Source: Enoplolaimus lenunculus
Taxonomy: Eukaryota; Nematoda; Enoplea; Enoplida; Thoracostomopsidae
Reading direction: 5' to 3'
Length of the DNA stretch: 64,000 bases
Assembly: GCA_030248215.1 (NCBI GenBank)
Contig: JASANG010004099.1
Span: forward strand, 22,339-86,338
Shown: piece by piece, positions 54,625 to 64,000 of the stretch
Position numbering within the stretch: position 1 is the first letter of the stretch
Layout: the number at the start of each line of letters is the position of its first letter
The notes under the pieces: model-generated
Databases searched by the model: none
Seen by the model: the letters and a program-made list of their open reading frames with translations, nothing else
Told to the model about the DNA's origin: nothing
Made by a program: the position numbers and the translations under genes

Positions 54625-54992
54625 GGTTTCCAAAACCCTACTTATGTACAACTTAGTACTTAAGTACGTGCTAAGTAATGAGTTAAACAATTTGTCATTT
54701 TTAAAAGCGTACTTAATTTAAGCAAATACTTAAGTCGCTGACTAAATTTGATATATATTATAAAGTAACCGTTGACGCATACTAACCTAGGTTTAATTGA
54801 AATTGTAGACTCACGGAGTCTGCTTAATCTAAAGCGAAACGATTACTCCCTTTTTATGCTAATAGCTCACATAGGCGTTTGTTTGTATTTGCTCAAAAAG
54901 TTAAGTAATTAATTATTTAAGTCGGTGACTAAAGTAATTACTTAAGTATAACTTAAGTAAATACTTAAGCAAGATTTCAGAAACCCATTCAT
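54625..54992. mobile_element. F8 element (CTTAAGTA words)
   Basis: TGGGTTTCCAAAACCCTACTT at the left and GCAAGATTTCAGAAACCCA at the right form inverted ends. TACTTAAGTA-like palindromes fill both subterminal parts. Fragments occur at 4,430, 39,185 and 46,480. Confidence 0.7.
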
Positions 54993-55527
54993 TATCTATT
55001 ATAATTAACAAATTATTTTTAAGCTTCAAATTTCCTCGTTGTGTATAAATGCGTACTTGCAATTAGATGAAGTCCCGCATCATCTGAAAACTAGCACTAG
55101 TCGTTTTTTAGCGGAAACTGTCCGATATTTATCTCGTACGCAGAAATGGTTGTGATTTTTACATAAAAACATACATTATGCATCTAGATTTAGGCACACT
55201 TTCTGCAACCTAAACCTATATATACGTACGCAATATTGTCTATTTTGTGCAATATTTACTTATTGTGTTGACCTGAGTCGGCACTATGTATATTGATTTC
55301 GGGCCATGTTACATTGACGGACGTACCATTTTTAAGCTTGCCTCAAATATATAATTATAATAAGATTTAGACTAGTTATTTTGTGTTGGTTTAGACCAAG
55401 GCTTACTTATAGGCTTATCCTTTTGCTGAAGCTTGGACTTACCAATGTGTTTATTATACTAATGTTACCTAGGATGCCATTTCATATCTAGTTCCTGTTT
55501 AATATCCCGCAAAAACCAATAGTATCT

Positions 55528-55760
55528 GGTCGGGGTATCCGGTATAAACCTACCGGATACCAGATATTTACGGTTGTAGCCCCGAACACCACAAAATGTT
55601 TTTGACAAGAGGTCATGTTGAACATCTGGCTACGATTACCTTTTCGTGCAAGTAAAACTGATTTAGTAAACATATACTTTTGTGCAACTCAGTTACTTTC
55701 AACAGTGCTCTATAGTTGCATGCTTTCAATATCCGGTATCCGGTAAATTAATATCAGATC
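55528..55760. repeat. TCCGGTATCC inverted repeat
   Basis: GTATCCGGTATAAACC and CCTACCGGATACCAGATA on the left; CAATATCCGGTATCCGG on the right. Probably a small foldback element. Confidence 0.5.
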
Positions 55761-55984
55761 GTACGCTACGGTTACCCTTTCAAAGTGGGTTTGACGTTAA
55801 CTTTAGTCCATGACTTTGACGGCAAAATTCGATTTTTACAAAATATCCAGTTATTGGTTTATTGTATGCTTCAACGCAAGGATATTGAATTTAATTGCGC
55901 TTGGACATCGTTTAGTATTATTAGACTTGTAGAAAGTTGTTATTCAGTTCGAAGTATTGTTTTGATACCCTAAATTTTTTAAAA

Positions 55985-56430
55985 TGCGAAATATTGAACA
56001 TGGATGTGAGTCTAGGTCTCTGTCTCAGTGAGTCTCGGTATTGGGCAGGTCTCGGTCTCGCTTTTTTGAGTCTCGGTGGTTTCGAACCGAAACCAGAGGT
56101 TAAGGATTCAGCAAATGTTTGACGGTATGTGTTGAAGTCAAAGTGATTGATGTCTGATGAATGAAATTTCTGTGTGAAATTTGAAATTTCATAGTTATGC
56201 AATAAAATTACGAGCAGATATTCTGATAAAACACAAAAAGCTATGAGAAATACAAAAGCCTGTAAAAACACAAAAAGCTACGAAAAAAGCATAAGAAATC
56301 GTTTATTTTGGAAATTTTAATTTTTTTTGGTGATGACCAAAAATTGACCGAGACCGAGACTTTTCTTGGCCGGTCTCGGCAGTCAGGAATCTGTCTCGGT
56401 TTTTAACCGAGGTCGCCCGTCCCTGATATT
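55985..56430. mobile_element. F10 element (GGTCTCG words)
   Basis: GTCTAGGTCTCTGTCTCAG, AGGTCTCGGTCTCGC and GTCTCGGTGGTTTCGAACCG on the left face GACCGAGACCGAGAC, GGCCGGTCTCGG and TAACCGAGGTCGCCCGTCCC on the right. About 445 bp, no coding capacity. The 116-codon minus frame lies across the arm and is a by-product. Confidence 0.6.
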
Positions 56431-56522
56431 GAAGTTTCTGAGAAATTCAAAATATAACTAACTACACTATTTGTTCGATGTTCAACAATGTATTGTGGCT
56501 ATCAAACACCGTTTAATTTTAT

Positions 56523-57020
56523 TCCATTATTGGCAAAAGTTATAAAATTGTATTAAGCCCTATTCACACGTGCAAGTTTTTGCAGCAGAAACGTGCACAA
56601 GCAACTTGCATGTACAGGTTTGGTCACAAAGCAGCGTTGACGTTCTTGTAGCTGCAAATATTCACTAAAATTTATGCTAATTTTGTTTCATTATTGGCAA
56701 AAGTTATAAAATTGTATTAAGCCCTATTCGCACGTGCAAGTTCTTGCAGCAAAAACTTGCACAAGCAACTTGCATGTACAAGTTTGGTCACAAAGCAGCG
56801 TTGGAGTTCTTGTAGCTGCAAATTATTCACTGAAATTTATGTTATTTAATTTAATTCGCACCTGTGAATGCAGTTGCATATCGCTTGGATTTCTTGCACC
56901 TGCAGTTTGATTGGTCAATCGGAATGTTCCGCTGAAAATATTGCAACTGCAACATGTTCGTGCAAGTTGCAGCTGCGTGTTCTCGCTGCAAAAATTTGCA
57001 CGTGTGAATGGGGCTTTAAT
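56523..57020. mobile_element. F4 MITE with its left part tandemly duplicated
   Basis: A unit of about 164 bp starting CATTATTGGCAAAAGTTATA, which includes about 30 bp of host flank plus the left F4 arm, occurs at 56,523-56,686 and again at 56,687-56,850. The second runs on to a normal right end, GCACGTGTGAATGGGGCTTT. So a duplication happened after insertion. Confidence 0.8.
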
Positions 57021-57695
57021 TATTAATGATTTGTAGTTGTATGTATCGGCTAGCAAGTTTTCGATGGCTTATCGTTTGTTTGTCCTTTACAGTATGTTGT
57101 ACACCTTGACTTTTTGAGTTTTCGGAAAAATATTAGACAGCATAAAGCGTTTTGATTCAAAGATTCGGCCATGTAACAATCGGTTCAGGTAAAATGAACC
57201 GTTTGGAAACGGATCCTATTGTTGTTACGAGGTCAAATCCTGTATAACGTTCGACAGCGTTTGGTTATGAAAATGAATTAAAAATCCGAATTATGAGTTT
57301 CCGAAGGCGATTTAGCATTTCAAGCGTTGGATTGAAACGGAATAAACAAAAAAATCAATTCATGACCAATGTGTTTACTGCGAAATGTTACAATTTCACA
57401 GCTTATAGAAATGCATTAAATCAGTATTTTAATTGTGTTTTTCATTCAAACTCATTTTTCATAATCGTCTTAGCGTTAGAGTTCGATTTTTTGGTGCACA
57501 TTGTTTACTTCCCAGCACACTAGTATTAATGTGGCAGGTAGTAAAAGTTTACCTCTACATTACTGTTTATTAGTCTCCTATCCTAAGGCTAAGATTTGAA
57601 TCAGGCTTATTATAGATAGATGTGTAGGCGGAAGTGGATCAGTATTAATATTTGCCAAATGTTGAACTCGTAGTGTCGTTTGTGCGGGATTTTTG

Positions 57696-57768
57696 AAAAA
57701 AAAAAAAAAAAATAAAAAAAAAAAAAAAAAATAAAAAAAAAAAAAAAAAAAAATAAAAAAAAAAAATA
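57696..57768. repeat. Poly(A) run with scattered T
   Basis: About 70 bases, almost all A. The Phe-rich minus-strand frame is an artefact. It may be a consensus error like the runs at 17,530 and 58,498. Confidence 0.7.
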
Positions 57769-57954
57769 TCAGAAACTCGATTTTGCGTTTTTTTAGGTTT
57801 GCAAGCCTCAATTTTCGTTACTCAAGCACTTGTTTTAACTTGTTGTTCTAGGAAATGTACCCTAACCGCAAGCTCATTGCTATGAGCGTACAACCGCAAT
57901 TGCTTTAATAGTGTTGGATATTGGGTTTAGAAGATTGCTACTAATGCGGCGTTT

Positions 57955-58794
57955 ACGTTATAACGGGCAGCTTGGAACACGTTTTGTCCAATGTTGATTC
58001 GATGTCAACGTAAAATTCTGTGGTCCGAATAGCGGTTATGTAGACCAAATTTGAATGTCATATGACATTGGCTTACAAATCACTGATGTCGAGCGATCAT
58101 CGTATACAAATAGCCCTTTGTCATATGATACTGCGGGACATTTATGCGAATATATGATATTCCAAAATTCTACTAAATATCATATGATATTTATACAGGA
58201 CAATGGAATTTGTGCACGCTAAATAAAACAGTAAAAAGTCGGATAATGCAGCATTAAATGATTTCGCAAGTTGAATTAGCTTCTACCGTTCTGTTTCTCG
58301 CTAAGTTTTTCCCAAAATATATTCCTAAAGTACAAATAATTCAAATTTGAAATTTTAGTATCATATGACATTCTACAGTACAATCAAGCTAGTTTACCGC
58401 AACTTTGCAGTGTGGCGGAGGTGTTTATAAACTTCAGTGAAAAGAAACCGATCTCTCCAATTATGCGAGTTCACTATACGGCACGAACTTCCACGAAAAA
58501 AAAAAAAAAAAAACCACCCTAACATAATAAAAAACAATAAAAAAAAAACTCTCCCCCATATATAAAAAAAAAAAAAGCATTTGCAGACATTTTCAAACAT
58601 ATATGATACTCGCAGACAATATTTGGAATATCATATGATATTGCAGTACAAACAGTAGATGTCGCATCAGGATAGCAGACAATTCAAATTTTTTGAATCT
58701 CATAGCGGACAAACGGTCAGACAAAATGTTACCAGCTATTGTCATAGGGACAAAACGTGTCCCAGGCTGCCCCAGTTATAACGTGAACCCCGCA
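57955..58794. mobile_element. F5 element with foreign insert or corrupted segment
   Basis: Starts TGCGGCGTTTACGTTATAAC, ends GTTATAACGTGAACCCCGCA, flanked by TAA on both sides (57,952-57,954 and 58,795-58,797). From 58,413 to about 58,480 it contains a gapped copy of 26,290-26,385, that is the flank and left end of another F5, then an A/C-rich run to 58,577. The element then resumes at CATTTGCAGACATT. Confidence 0.8.
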
Positions 58795-59984
58795 TAACTA
58801 ATAACGACTTACTTGGGCCACCTATAAAATTGAGTTGGATCTCTGATTCTACCGAATATGTTTTCAAACGCAATTTTTCACCAAAAAATTTTCTGAGGGA
58901 GAGCACTATAATGTAAGGACCAGGGTGCAACCAGATACCAAAAATTCATTATTAACTCTATTTTATCGCTTTTAATGCTGTAAGCACACCAGTTAGTAAA
59001 ATCTCCCGCATTTTGTTAAAACACTAAGCAGGAAGGGGTTGTCGCATCTTCTGGCCCATGTATAGAACAGGATTTCCAGGGTGGAAAACGTACAACCAGG
59101 AGTGCAGCGCAGCCACAGCTGTATGACGACCCGAATTCCACTGGTTGGGTATTAAAAATTTGCTGGGGAGAAGTGAAAAATTCATAACCCTGGATCTTCC
59201 CTGGTTAGCCGGATAATCTAATATCCGGCCGGAGCCGGATAGTTAATTCGATTGTTTATTTAATCATATATTCCTTTATAAGTTTATAGTTTGTATTCTG
59301 GGTTATTAACTCATATTACTGTTTGAATTACTGGTTGAGCGCACTAATTATGGTTTTTTTTGTAAATTAATAGCCTATCACTCAAAAATTACCACAAACG
59401 CATACATTTTTTTATTATATATTTCCACAAATAACTGAAATTCGAGCAAAAAACTAAAATAAGTAGCATTCAGATATCAGAACGTAACTCACAATTCTTC
59501 CTTCCGTGGCGTATATTAAAAGTGTTTTCGAGACAAAGCTTAACACTTTAACAATGAACCTATTCCATTATTCTGCTTATGTAACGTTGCGTTCAGTTGC
59601 AATATTTGTTTGGCCCGTCTTAATACTTTTACGGTCGGTATCCAGTTTTGTAAGATACTATAAAATAGAGGTGTATGTAGCTTAGGATTTAAGGCTTTTG
59701 TTTCGCTTAAGCTTAGTTTTGACTTATCTTCACGTTAACCGCAACGTAAAGTACAAAATGGCCGGCATGCAGCCAGAGGCCTAGCCAGAATTTTGGAATG
59801 GGAGCTACGTTCCGAGAAAAAATTTCGAATGGGAAGTTACACTTGTTCTCAACTGAATTAGTCGCCGTAAGATTGAAGCAAATATAAAACTGGTTTCCAC
59901 AGTGAATGTAGTTTCAGTTACTTGAGTTCTAATTAATAGATATGCATGTAGAAAAGTCTCACACCGCTCTCAGGTGTTCTTTGT
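58795..59984. other. Gene-free stretch with repeat fragments
   Basis: 59,055-59,072 is an F1 end (GGCCCATGTATAGAACAGG). 59,190-59,520 matches, inverted, 37,615-37,770. 59,775-59,850 has an F6-like AGAGGCCTAGCCAGAATTTT. No gene. Confidence 0.4.
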
Positions 59985-60225
59985 GCACAAGAGACGGTAT
60001 GTCACATATTACTAGTGAACATTTATGCGAATATCATATTATGATATTCCAAAATTACAACGAATATCATATGATATTCACCGGGACAGTGCAATCTTCG
60101 TGTGCTTATAAATGAATTGAATGTAGGATGACAGAGGCACAGATGCACCTAAAAATACCAAAAGGAAGCCGGATTCATTTCCGGCACAAACGCGCTTAGA
60201 ACTATAGTGCGATATTCAAAAATTC
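59985..60225. repeat. F5 fragment
   Basis: GAGACGGTATGTCACATATT, GCGAATATCATATTATGATA and ATTCACCGGGACAGTGCAATC match 14,145-14,300. Both ends are missing. Confidence 0.7.
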
Positions 60226-60284
60226 AAGTAAGTCAATCTAAGTCAATTAGTTTCATTTTTCAAACTGTTAAACAAATATCCGGC

Positions 60285-61140
60285 AAGAAAAAATACCGGA
60301 GCCGGATGCCGATTGGTTGGTAGGTAAAATCTGAAGCATAGGTTTTGTTTGGAAAATGGAAAATTCTGACGCCCGGACTTTTTCTGTTTTGGTAGGGAAT
60401 TCAAACGCATAGATATTCCAAGGTTTAGTAGGAAACTGAAGTGTAAAATTTGTTTGGAAAACGGGAAAATGGAAAATTTAAACGCCGAATTTTTTATGGT
60501 ATGGTAAACCGCCCAGACATTTCCTGGTTTGGTTTTGGTAGGGAAAAACGTAAGATTTGTGGGCAAATTGGAAAACGAAAAAAATCAATAGGCGTTTAAG
60601 TTTTCCGCTTTTCCCGTTTTCCATCTGAAACCTATGCGTCAGGTTTTTCTTGCCAACCAAGGAAGAATCTGGGCATTTTAATTTTCCACTTTTTTCGTTT
60701 TTAAACAAAACCTGTGCTTGAGATTTTCCCTACCAACCCAGGGTAAATCTATGCGTTTAAATTTTCCCGTTTTCCAACATAAACCTGTGCTTCAGATTTT
60801 CCCTACCAACCAGGATAAATCTATGCGTTTAAATTTTCCCGTTTTCCGACCCAAACCTGTGCTTCAGCTTTTTCATACCAACCCAGAGTAAATCTAGGAA
60901 TGAAAATTTTCCACTTTCTCCGTTTTCCGAACCTCGCCTACACCTCTAACTGTCCCTACCAACCAAAACGAATCATATATCTACGCTTGAATTTTCCACT
61001 TTTACCGTTTTCCGAACTGAACCACATATTCCAATGTTCCAGCCAAACCAACCAGACATAGAGAAATCCTGTACTTTTAACTTTTCCATTTTTACGAACC
61101 TCGTCTGCACCTTAAGATTTACCTACCATTCAAATCCAAG
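60285..61140. mobile_element. F11 element: inverted arms of TTTTCCCGTTTTCC tandem units
   Basis: On the right arm (60,590-61,130) units of about 65-75 bp repeat TTTTCCCGTTTTCC, AAACCTGTGCTTCAGATTTT, CCCTACCAACC and AATCTATGCGTTTAAA. The left arm (60,300-60,580) carries the same units in reverse orientation, and GGTTGGTAGGTAAAATCT faces AAGATTTACCTACCATTC at the far ends. Frames on the minus strand are by-products. Confidence 0.7.
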
Positions 61141-61654
61141 GATTTTCAAGGACTTATGGGGATTTCAAAAGACTCCAAAAATAGTTTCAACAATCTTCTA
61201 TCGCTTGCAGTAAGCAGAATTTACTAGAACAGAATTCATATAATTTATCGGTGTAAATGATTTTTCACTGTCTCATTAATGATACGAATTATATTATACC
61301 TATAGTTTTAAAAAATATTCCACTGCAAAATCCGAGTGGATTCAACTGTTAAAGTGTTTAGATTTACGATTTTTTTGATGGGTGTGCATCACTAAATTTA
61401 CAAACCACGATTGTAATTAATACGATGTACTACAGCGTCGACTTAAACTCTGTCTATTACCAGTAATTCAAATTTGTGGTTCATTCTGCAAAAAGCGATT
61501 GACTTTTCGCAACTAACCATAATATATGCTTTATTTCTCTCATTAAGAAACATATTAATACAACATATCCATTAATTGGCGCAAATGCATCTACAACGAA
61601 ACCTAAAATTTGTCATTTATTTATTTCACTAGTTTCGTTTTATAACTGTTTTGA
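61141..61654. other. Gene-free stretch
   Basis: No supported feature. Confidence 0.3.
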
Positions 61655-61985
61655 ATACGGATATTTTGCCTCCAGTTCCGGTACAAAATTGACCTCCAGC
61701 TCTGGTAGGAATCTTGTCGGAGGTTCTGGAAATTTTGGTAGTTCTGAGAAAAAAATCGCAGAAATTTAAAAAAATAAGCGTAAACCCAAGACATTGAACA
61801 ACACCTTACACATATTTGCTAAAATTAGCAAATTAAGCATCATTTTAACTACCTAATTTCGCCTCACCTCCGCCTCCGGCAAATTTTGTTCACCTCCGGC
61901 TCTGGTATTTTTCACCTCCGGCTCTGGTATTTTTTACCTCCGGCTGTACCATGATTCACCTCCGGCGGTACCATGATGCGAACTT
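61655..61985 (-). repeat. F12 repeat, inverted relative to 33,400
   Basis: TTGACCTCCAGCTCTGGTAG, TTGTCGGAGGTTCTGG and a CACCTCCGGCTCTGGTATTT unit present about three times, ending CACCTCCGGCGGTACCATG. Confidence 0.6.
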
Positions 61986-62166
61986 GTCAAAAGTCGTACA
62001 TGCACATAAGTTAAACAGCTTGAAACCAGCGATTTGTGATGTCTTTTAACGAACTGTTAACTCCGGTTACGAACACTCTCGAAATTTCAAAAAAGAAATA
62101 AAAAATAATGACACATCCAATAGCAGACAATAAAAGTTCGTATGTTTTGCAAGCGCATGGTCTTAA

Positions 62167-62172
62167 TTTATT
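62167..62172 (-). promoter_or_regulatory. Probable polyadenylation signal of the DPP8/9-type gene
   Basis: AATAAA on the minus strand, about 95 bp after the stop codon at 62,262-62,264. Confidence 0.45.
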
Positions 62173-62261
62173 AATAAGTTATTTTTAACAATAAAAATAT
62201 TTACCTACACTATTGCAGAGTGTCGTTATCTCTGCTGACCCATATATGTATTGTTCATATG

Positions 62262-62750
62262 TTAATTTATTGGAGCAAGATTGTTTTGCAGAAACTCTAG
62301 CACCGTAGTTTCCATGTGTTCAAAATACGCCGGAGTACGCACTCCATGTCGTTCGCCCGGAAACACCTGTAACTGATATGGTTTTCCTGCTCGCATCAGC
62401 GCGCTCACGAGTTGAGCAGTATGGGTAAAGTGCACATTTTCGTCGATTAAACCATGAAATAATAACAGCCGCCCTGGTTCATCCGGAAATTGGTCGGCTT
62501 TGTCGGTTACTCTTCCAGCGTCGTATCCTGCCTTGTTTTCAGAGATCAAATTCATATATCGCTCTGTGTATCCAGTATCGTAGAGTTCCCAGTCGGTTAC
62601 TGGAGCTCCAGCAATTGCGCATCGAAATACGTCTGGCCGCTTGATCAAACCGACAAGAGAAGCATAGCCGCCATACGACCATCCTCGAATTGCAACACGT
62701 CGTAAATCAATAATACCAGTGCGCTCGGCAATAATCTGAATTCCATCAAT
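62262..62750 (-). CDS. Last coding exon of a DPP8/DPP9-type dipeptidyl peptidase (partial)
   Basis: Acceptor GATTTTTCAG precedes 62,750; the exon is phase 0 and encodes 162 residues to TAA at 62,262. It holds the whole catalytic triad of an S9B prolyl dipeptidase: Ser25 in GWSYGGY, Asp103 in LIDENVHF and His135 in GERHGVR (exon numbering). YDTGYTERYM and RAGKPYQLQVFPGERH are close to vertebrate DPP8 and DPP9, which are cytosolic and cut X-Pro and X-Ala dipeptides from N-termini. The ...LEFLQNNLAPIN end fits the family C-terminus, without a membrane segment, which lies at the N-terminus in DPP4 relatives. Earlier exons, including the beta-propeller, must lie beyond the window; I saw none between 62,751 and 64,000. 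DPP8 and DPP9 cannot be separated here. Confidence 0.93.
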   Translation of the reverse strand: MDGIQIIAERTGIIDLRRVAIRGWSYGGYASLVGLIKRPDVFRCAIAGAPVTDWELYDTGYTERYMNLISENKAGYDAGRVTDKADQFPDEPGRLLLFHGLIDENVHFTHTAQLVSALMRAGKPYQLQVFPGERHGVRTPAYFEHMETTVLEFLQNNLAPIN

Positions 62751-63129
62751 CTGAAAAATCAAACTAGCGATTGAAGCAAAACATCAAAAACATTATTATG
62801 ATCACAACTGTTTGCAGCCTTGCTTCCGTGCTTCCACAGCTACAAAATTATAGAAATTCAAGATCTCTAAACTCATGCTGGTACGCAATGTTAAAGCCAT
62901 CATAATCGCAAAGCAATCGTAGCCGGAACAAGTTTAGATATAGCGTTTTTGGTCACATAACCTGAAAATTTTGCTGGTTATTGTTGCCGACGTCAAACAA
63001 ATAGGTTCACACGAGTTTGGAGAATATCTGAACTAGAGATGTCCCGGATCAGGCCCCGGCCCCGTGGGAGGGGGGAAGGCTTCACGTTATTTGCTGGGAC
63101 CTAACCGGTGCCAATTTATATATATATCA

Positions 63130-63390
63130 GGGTCCAACCGGAATTACAATTTACCGGAACCGGAATTTGAAAATTTTACCCGAACCGGAAAGTGGAAAAT
63201 GCATTTCACCAAAAATTTCATTTTAATCTTATTTTTTGCTCTACTATTTGTGAAATAACCTTAGTCGAACATAGGTATTTATTTTATTTGTTGTATTTTA
63301 ATTTTTAAATCCGGTAAAAATTTACCGGAACCGGAAGGTGAAAAAATGCCGGAACCGGAATTCCGGTTGCACCCTTATATATATATCCGG
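63130..63390 (+). mobile_element. F14 element (CCGGAACCGG family), first copy
   Basis: GGTCCAACCGGAATTACAAT at the left and GGAACCGGAATTCCGGTTGC at the right. Inside is TTCATTTTAATCTTATTTTTTG, then TAACCTTAGTCGAACATAGG. Confidence 0.7.
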
Positions 63391-63395
63391 GTGCA

Positions 63396-63771
63396 ACCGG
63401 AATTCCGGTTCCGGTTCCGGCATTTTTTCACCCCTTCCGGTTCCGGTAATTTTTTACCGGAATTAAAAATTCCGGTATTATAATTTGGCCGTTTTCTTAA
63501 CTTTGCTAATTTTTAAGAATCTCTTTTGAAAGCCACTTGTACTCCGAATATCAGCCATTGATGGTGGATTTCACTTCAGTCGATGATGAAAATCTAAAAT
63601 ACAACAAATAAAATAAATATCTATGTTCGACTAAGGTTATTTCACAAATAATAGAGCAAAAAAAAAAAGATTAAAATGAAATTTTTGGTGAAATGCATTT
63701 TTCACTTTCCGGTTCCGGTTGCGGTAAAATTTTCAAATTCCGGTTCCGGTAAATTGTAATTCCGGTTGCAC

Positions 63772-63773
<2 letters not shown>
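63396..63773 (-). mobile_element. F14 element, second copy, inverted
   Basis: It is the reverse complement of the first copy, with the same inner AACCTTAGTCGAACATAG segment, plus about 120 bp of additional sequence (63,475-63,600). The two copies are separated by TATATATATCC only, making a structure of about 640 bp that is almost a full inverted repeat. Confidence 0.7.

Positions 63774-63838
<65 letters not shown>
63774..63838. repeat. (TA)n microsatellite
   Basis: About 32 TA units directly after the second F14 copy. Both copies abut TATATA, suggesting insertion into a TA tract. Confidence 0.95.
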
Positions 63839-63839
<1 letters not shown>

Positions 63840-64000
63840 TATTCATGCTTGACAAGCATGAAAAACAATGTTATCACGTTCAATTCTCGATTCAAAAACG
63901 TGAAAATCACAATTAATTACTGTACACCGTATGTTTTAATTTTTTCATGGTTTGCTGTACACACTGACATTACACAATATATAGATTGTTTATTTTCACA
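63839..64000. other. Gene-free end of window
   Basis: No supported feature. Presumably within an upstream intron of the DPP8/9-type gene. Confidence 0.3.

Noticed and set aside
1-64000. Retrovirus-like or LTR elements, Polintons and LINEs
   Set aside because: No reverse transcriptase, integrase, protease, capsid-like or polymerase frame and no long direct terminal repeats were seen. Absence of short decayed pieces cannot be proved by eye.
1-64000. CRISPR arrays, operons and bacterial signals
   Set aside because: The tandem arrays have no unique spacers, and gene structure is clearly that of an intron-bearing eukaryote.

Overview
This is AT-rich nuclear DNA from an animal. Genes are split by GT-AG introns, intergenic space is large, and two proteins belong to metazoan families: an ArfGAP of the SMAP type (51,108-53,743, +) and the last coding exon of a DPP8/DPP9-type dipeptidyl peptidase (62,262-62,750, -). 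The phylum cannot be fixed from the sequence. An invertebrate fits best. The TTAGGC-like arrays look like the nematode telomere repeat, but they lie inside small transposons and say nothing about taxonomy. I saw no reverse transcriptase, integrase, LTR pair or capsid-like frame.

Most of the window is small non-autonomous DNA transposons (MITEs) in at least a dozen families. F1: hAT-like, 8-bp target duplications, internal TAAGCC arrays. F2: about 210-bp foldbacks built from GAGTC words, TA ends. F3: about 240-bp foldbacks built from GAGTT words, TA ends. F4: about 290-bp elements with GCAAGTT and GCAGCTGC words, TTAA-like ends. F5 and F5b: 670-950 bp, 3-bp TNA duplications, CATATG words. F6: GC-rich pieces with CTCAGCCCCCC. 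F7: 270-bp elements with TTAA-bounded inverted ends and an internal tRNA-like promoter. F8: CTTAAGTA. F9: CGGAAACGG. F10: GGTCTCG. F11: TTTTCCCGTTTTCC. F12: CACCTCCGGC. F14: CCGGAACCGG. These hold no transposase that I can see.

Layout. 0-2.3 kb: the 3' end of an unknown plus-strand gene and a possible minus-strand exon. 2.3-14.9 kb: MITEs with no supported gene. 14.9-23.7 kb: one locus read forward, backward and forward again, with corrupted joints; this looks like a long-read assembly error. 23.7-39 kb: MITEs, including two nearly identical F5 copies (13.98 and 35.54 kb). 39-46 kb: two candidate small genes, a minus-strand one whose exon phases all agree (exons between 45,899 and 39,020) and a plus-strand one (40,838-43,809), with MITEs in their introns. 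47-51 kb: tRNA-like repeats and a possible minus-strand exon. 51.1-53.7 kb: the SMAP-type gene. 54-62 kb: more MITEs and a long inverted structure at 60.3-61.1 kb. 62.2 kb to the end: the DPP8/9-type exon, an inverted pair of CCGGAACCGG elements and a TA microsatellite.

The named genes are unrelated housekeeping functions (Arf GTPase regulation at endosomal membranes; cytosolic dipeptide removal) and show no shared pathway. Most lines of open reading frame in the repeats are by-products of the arrays and should not be read as proteins.
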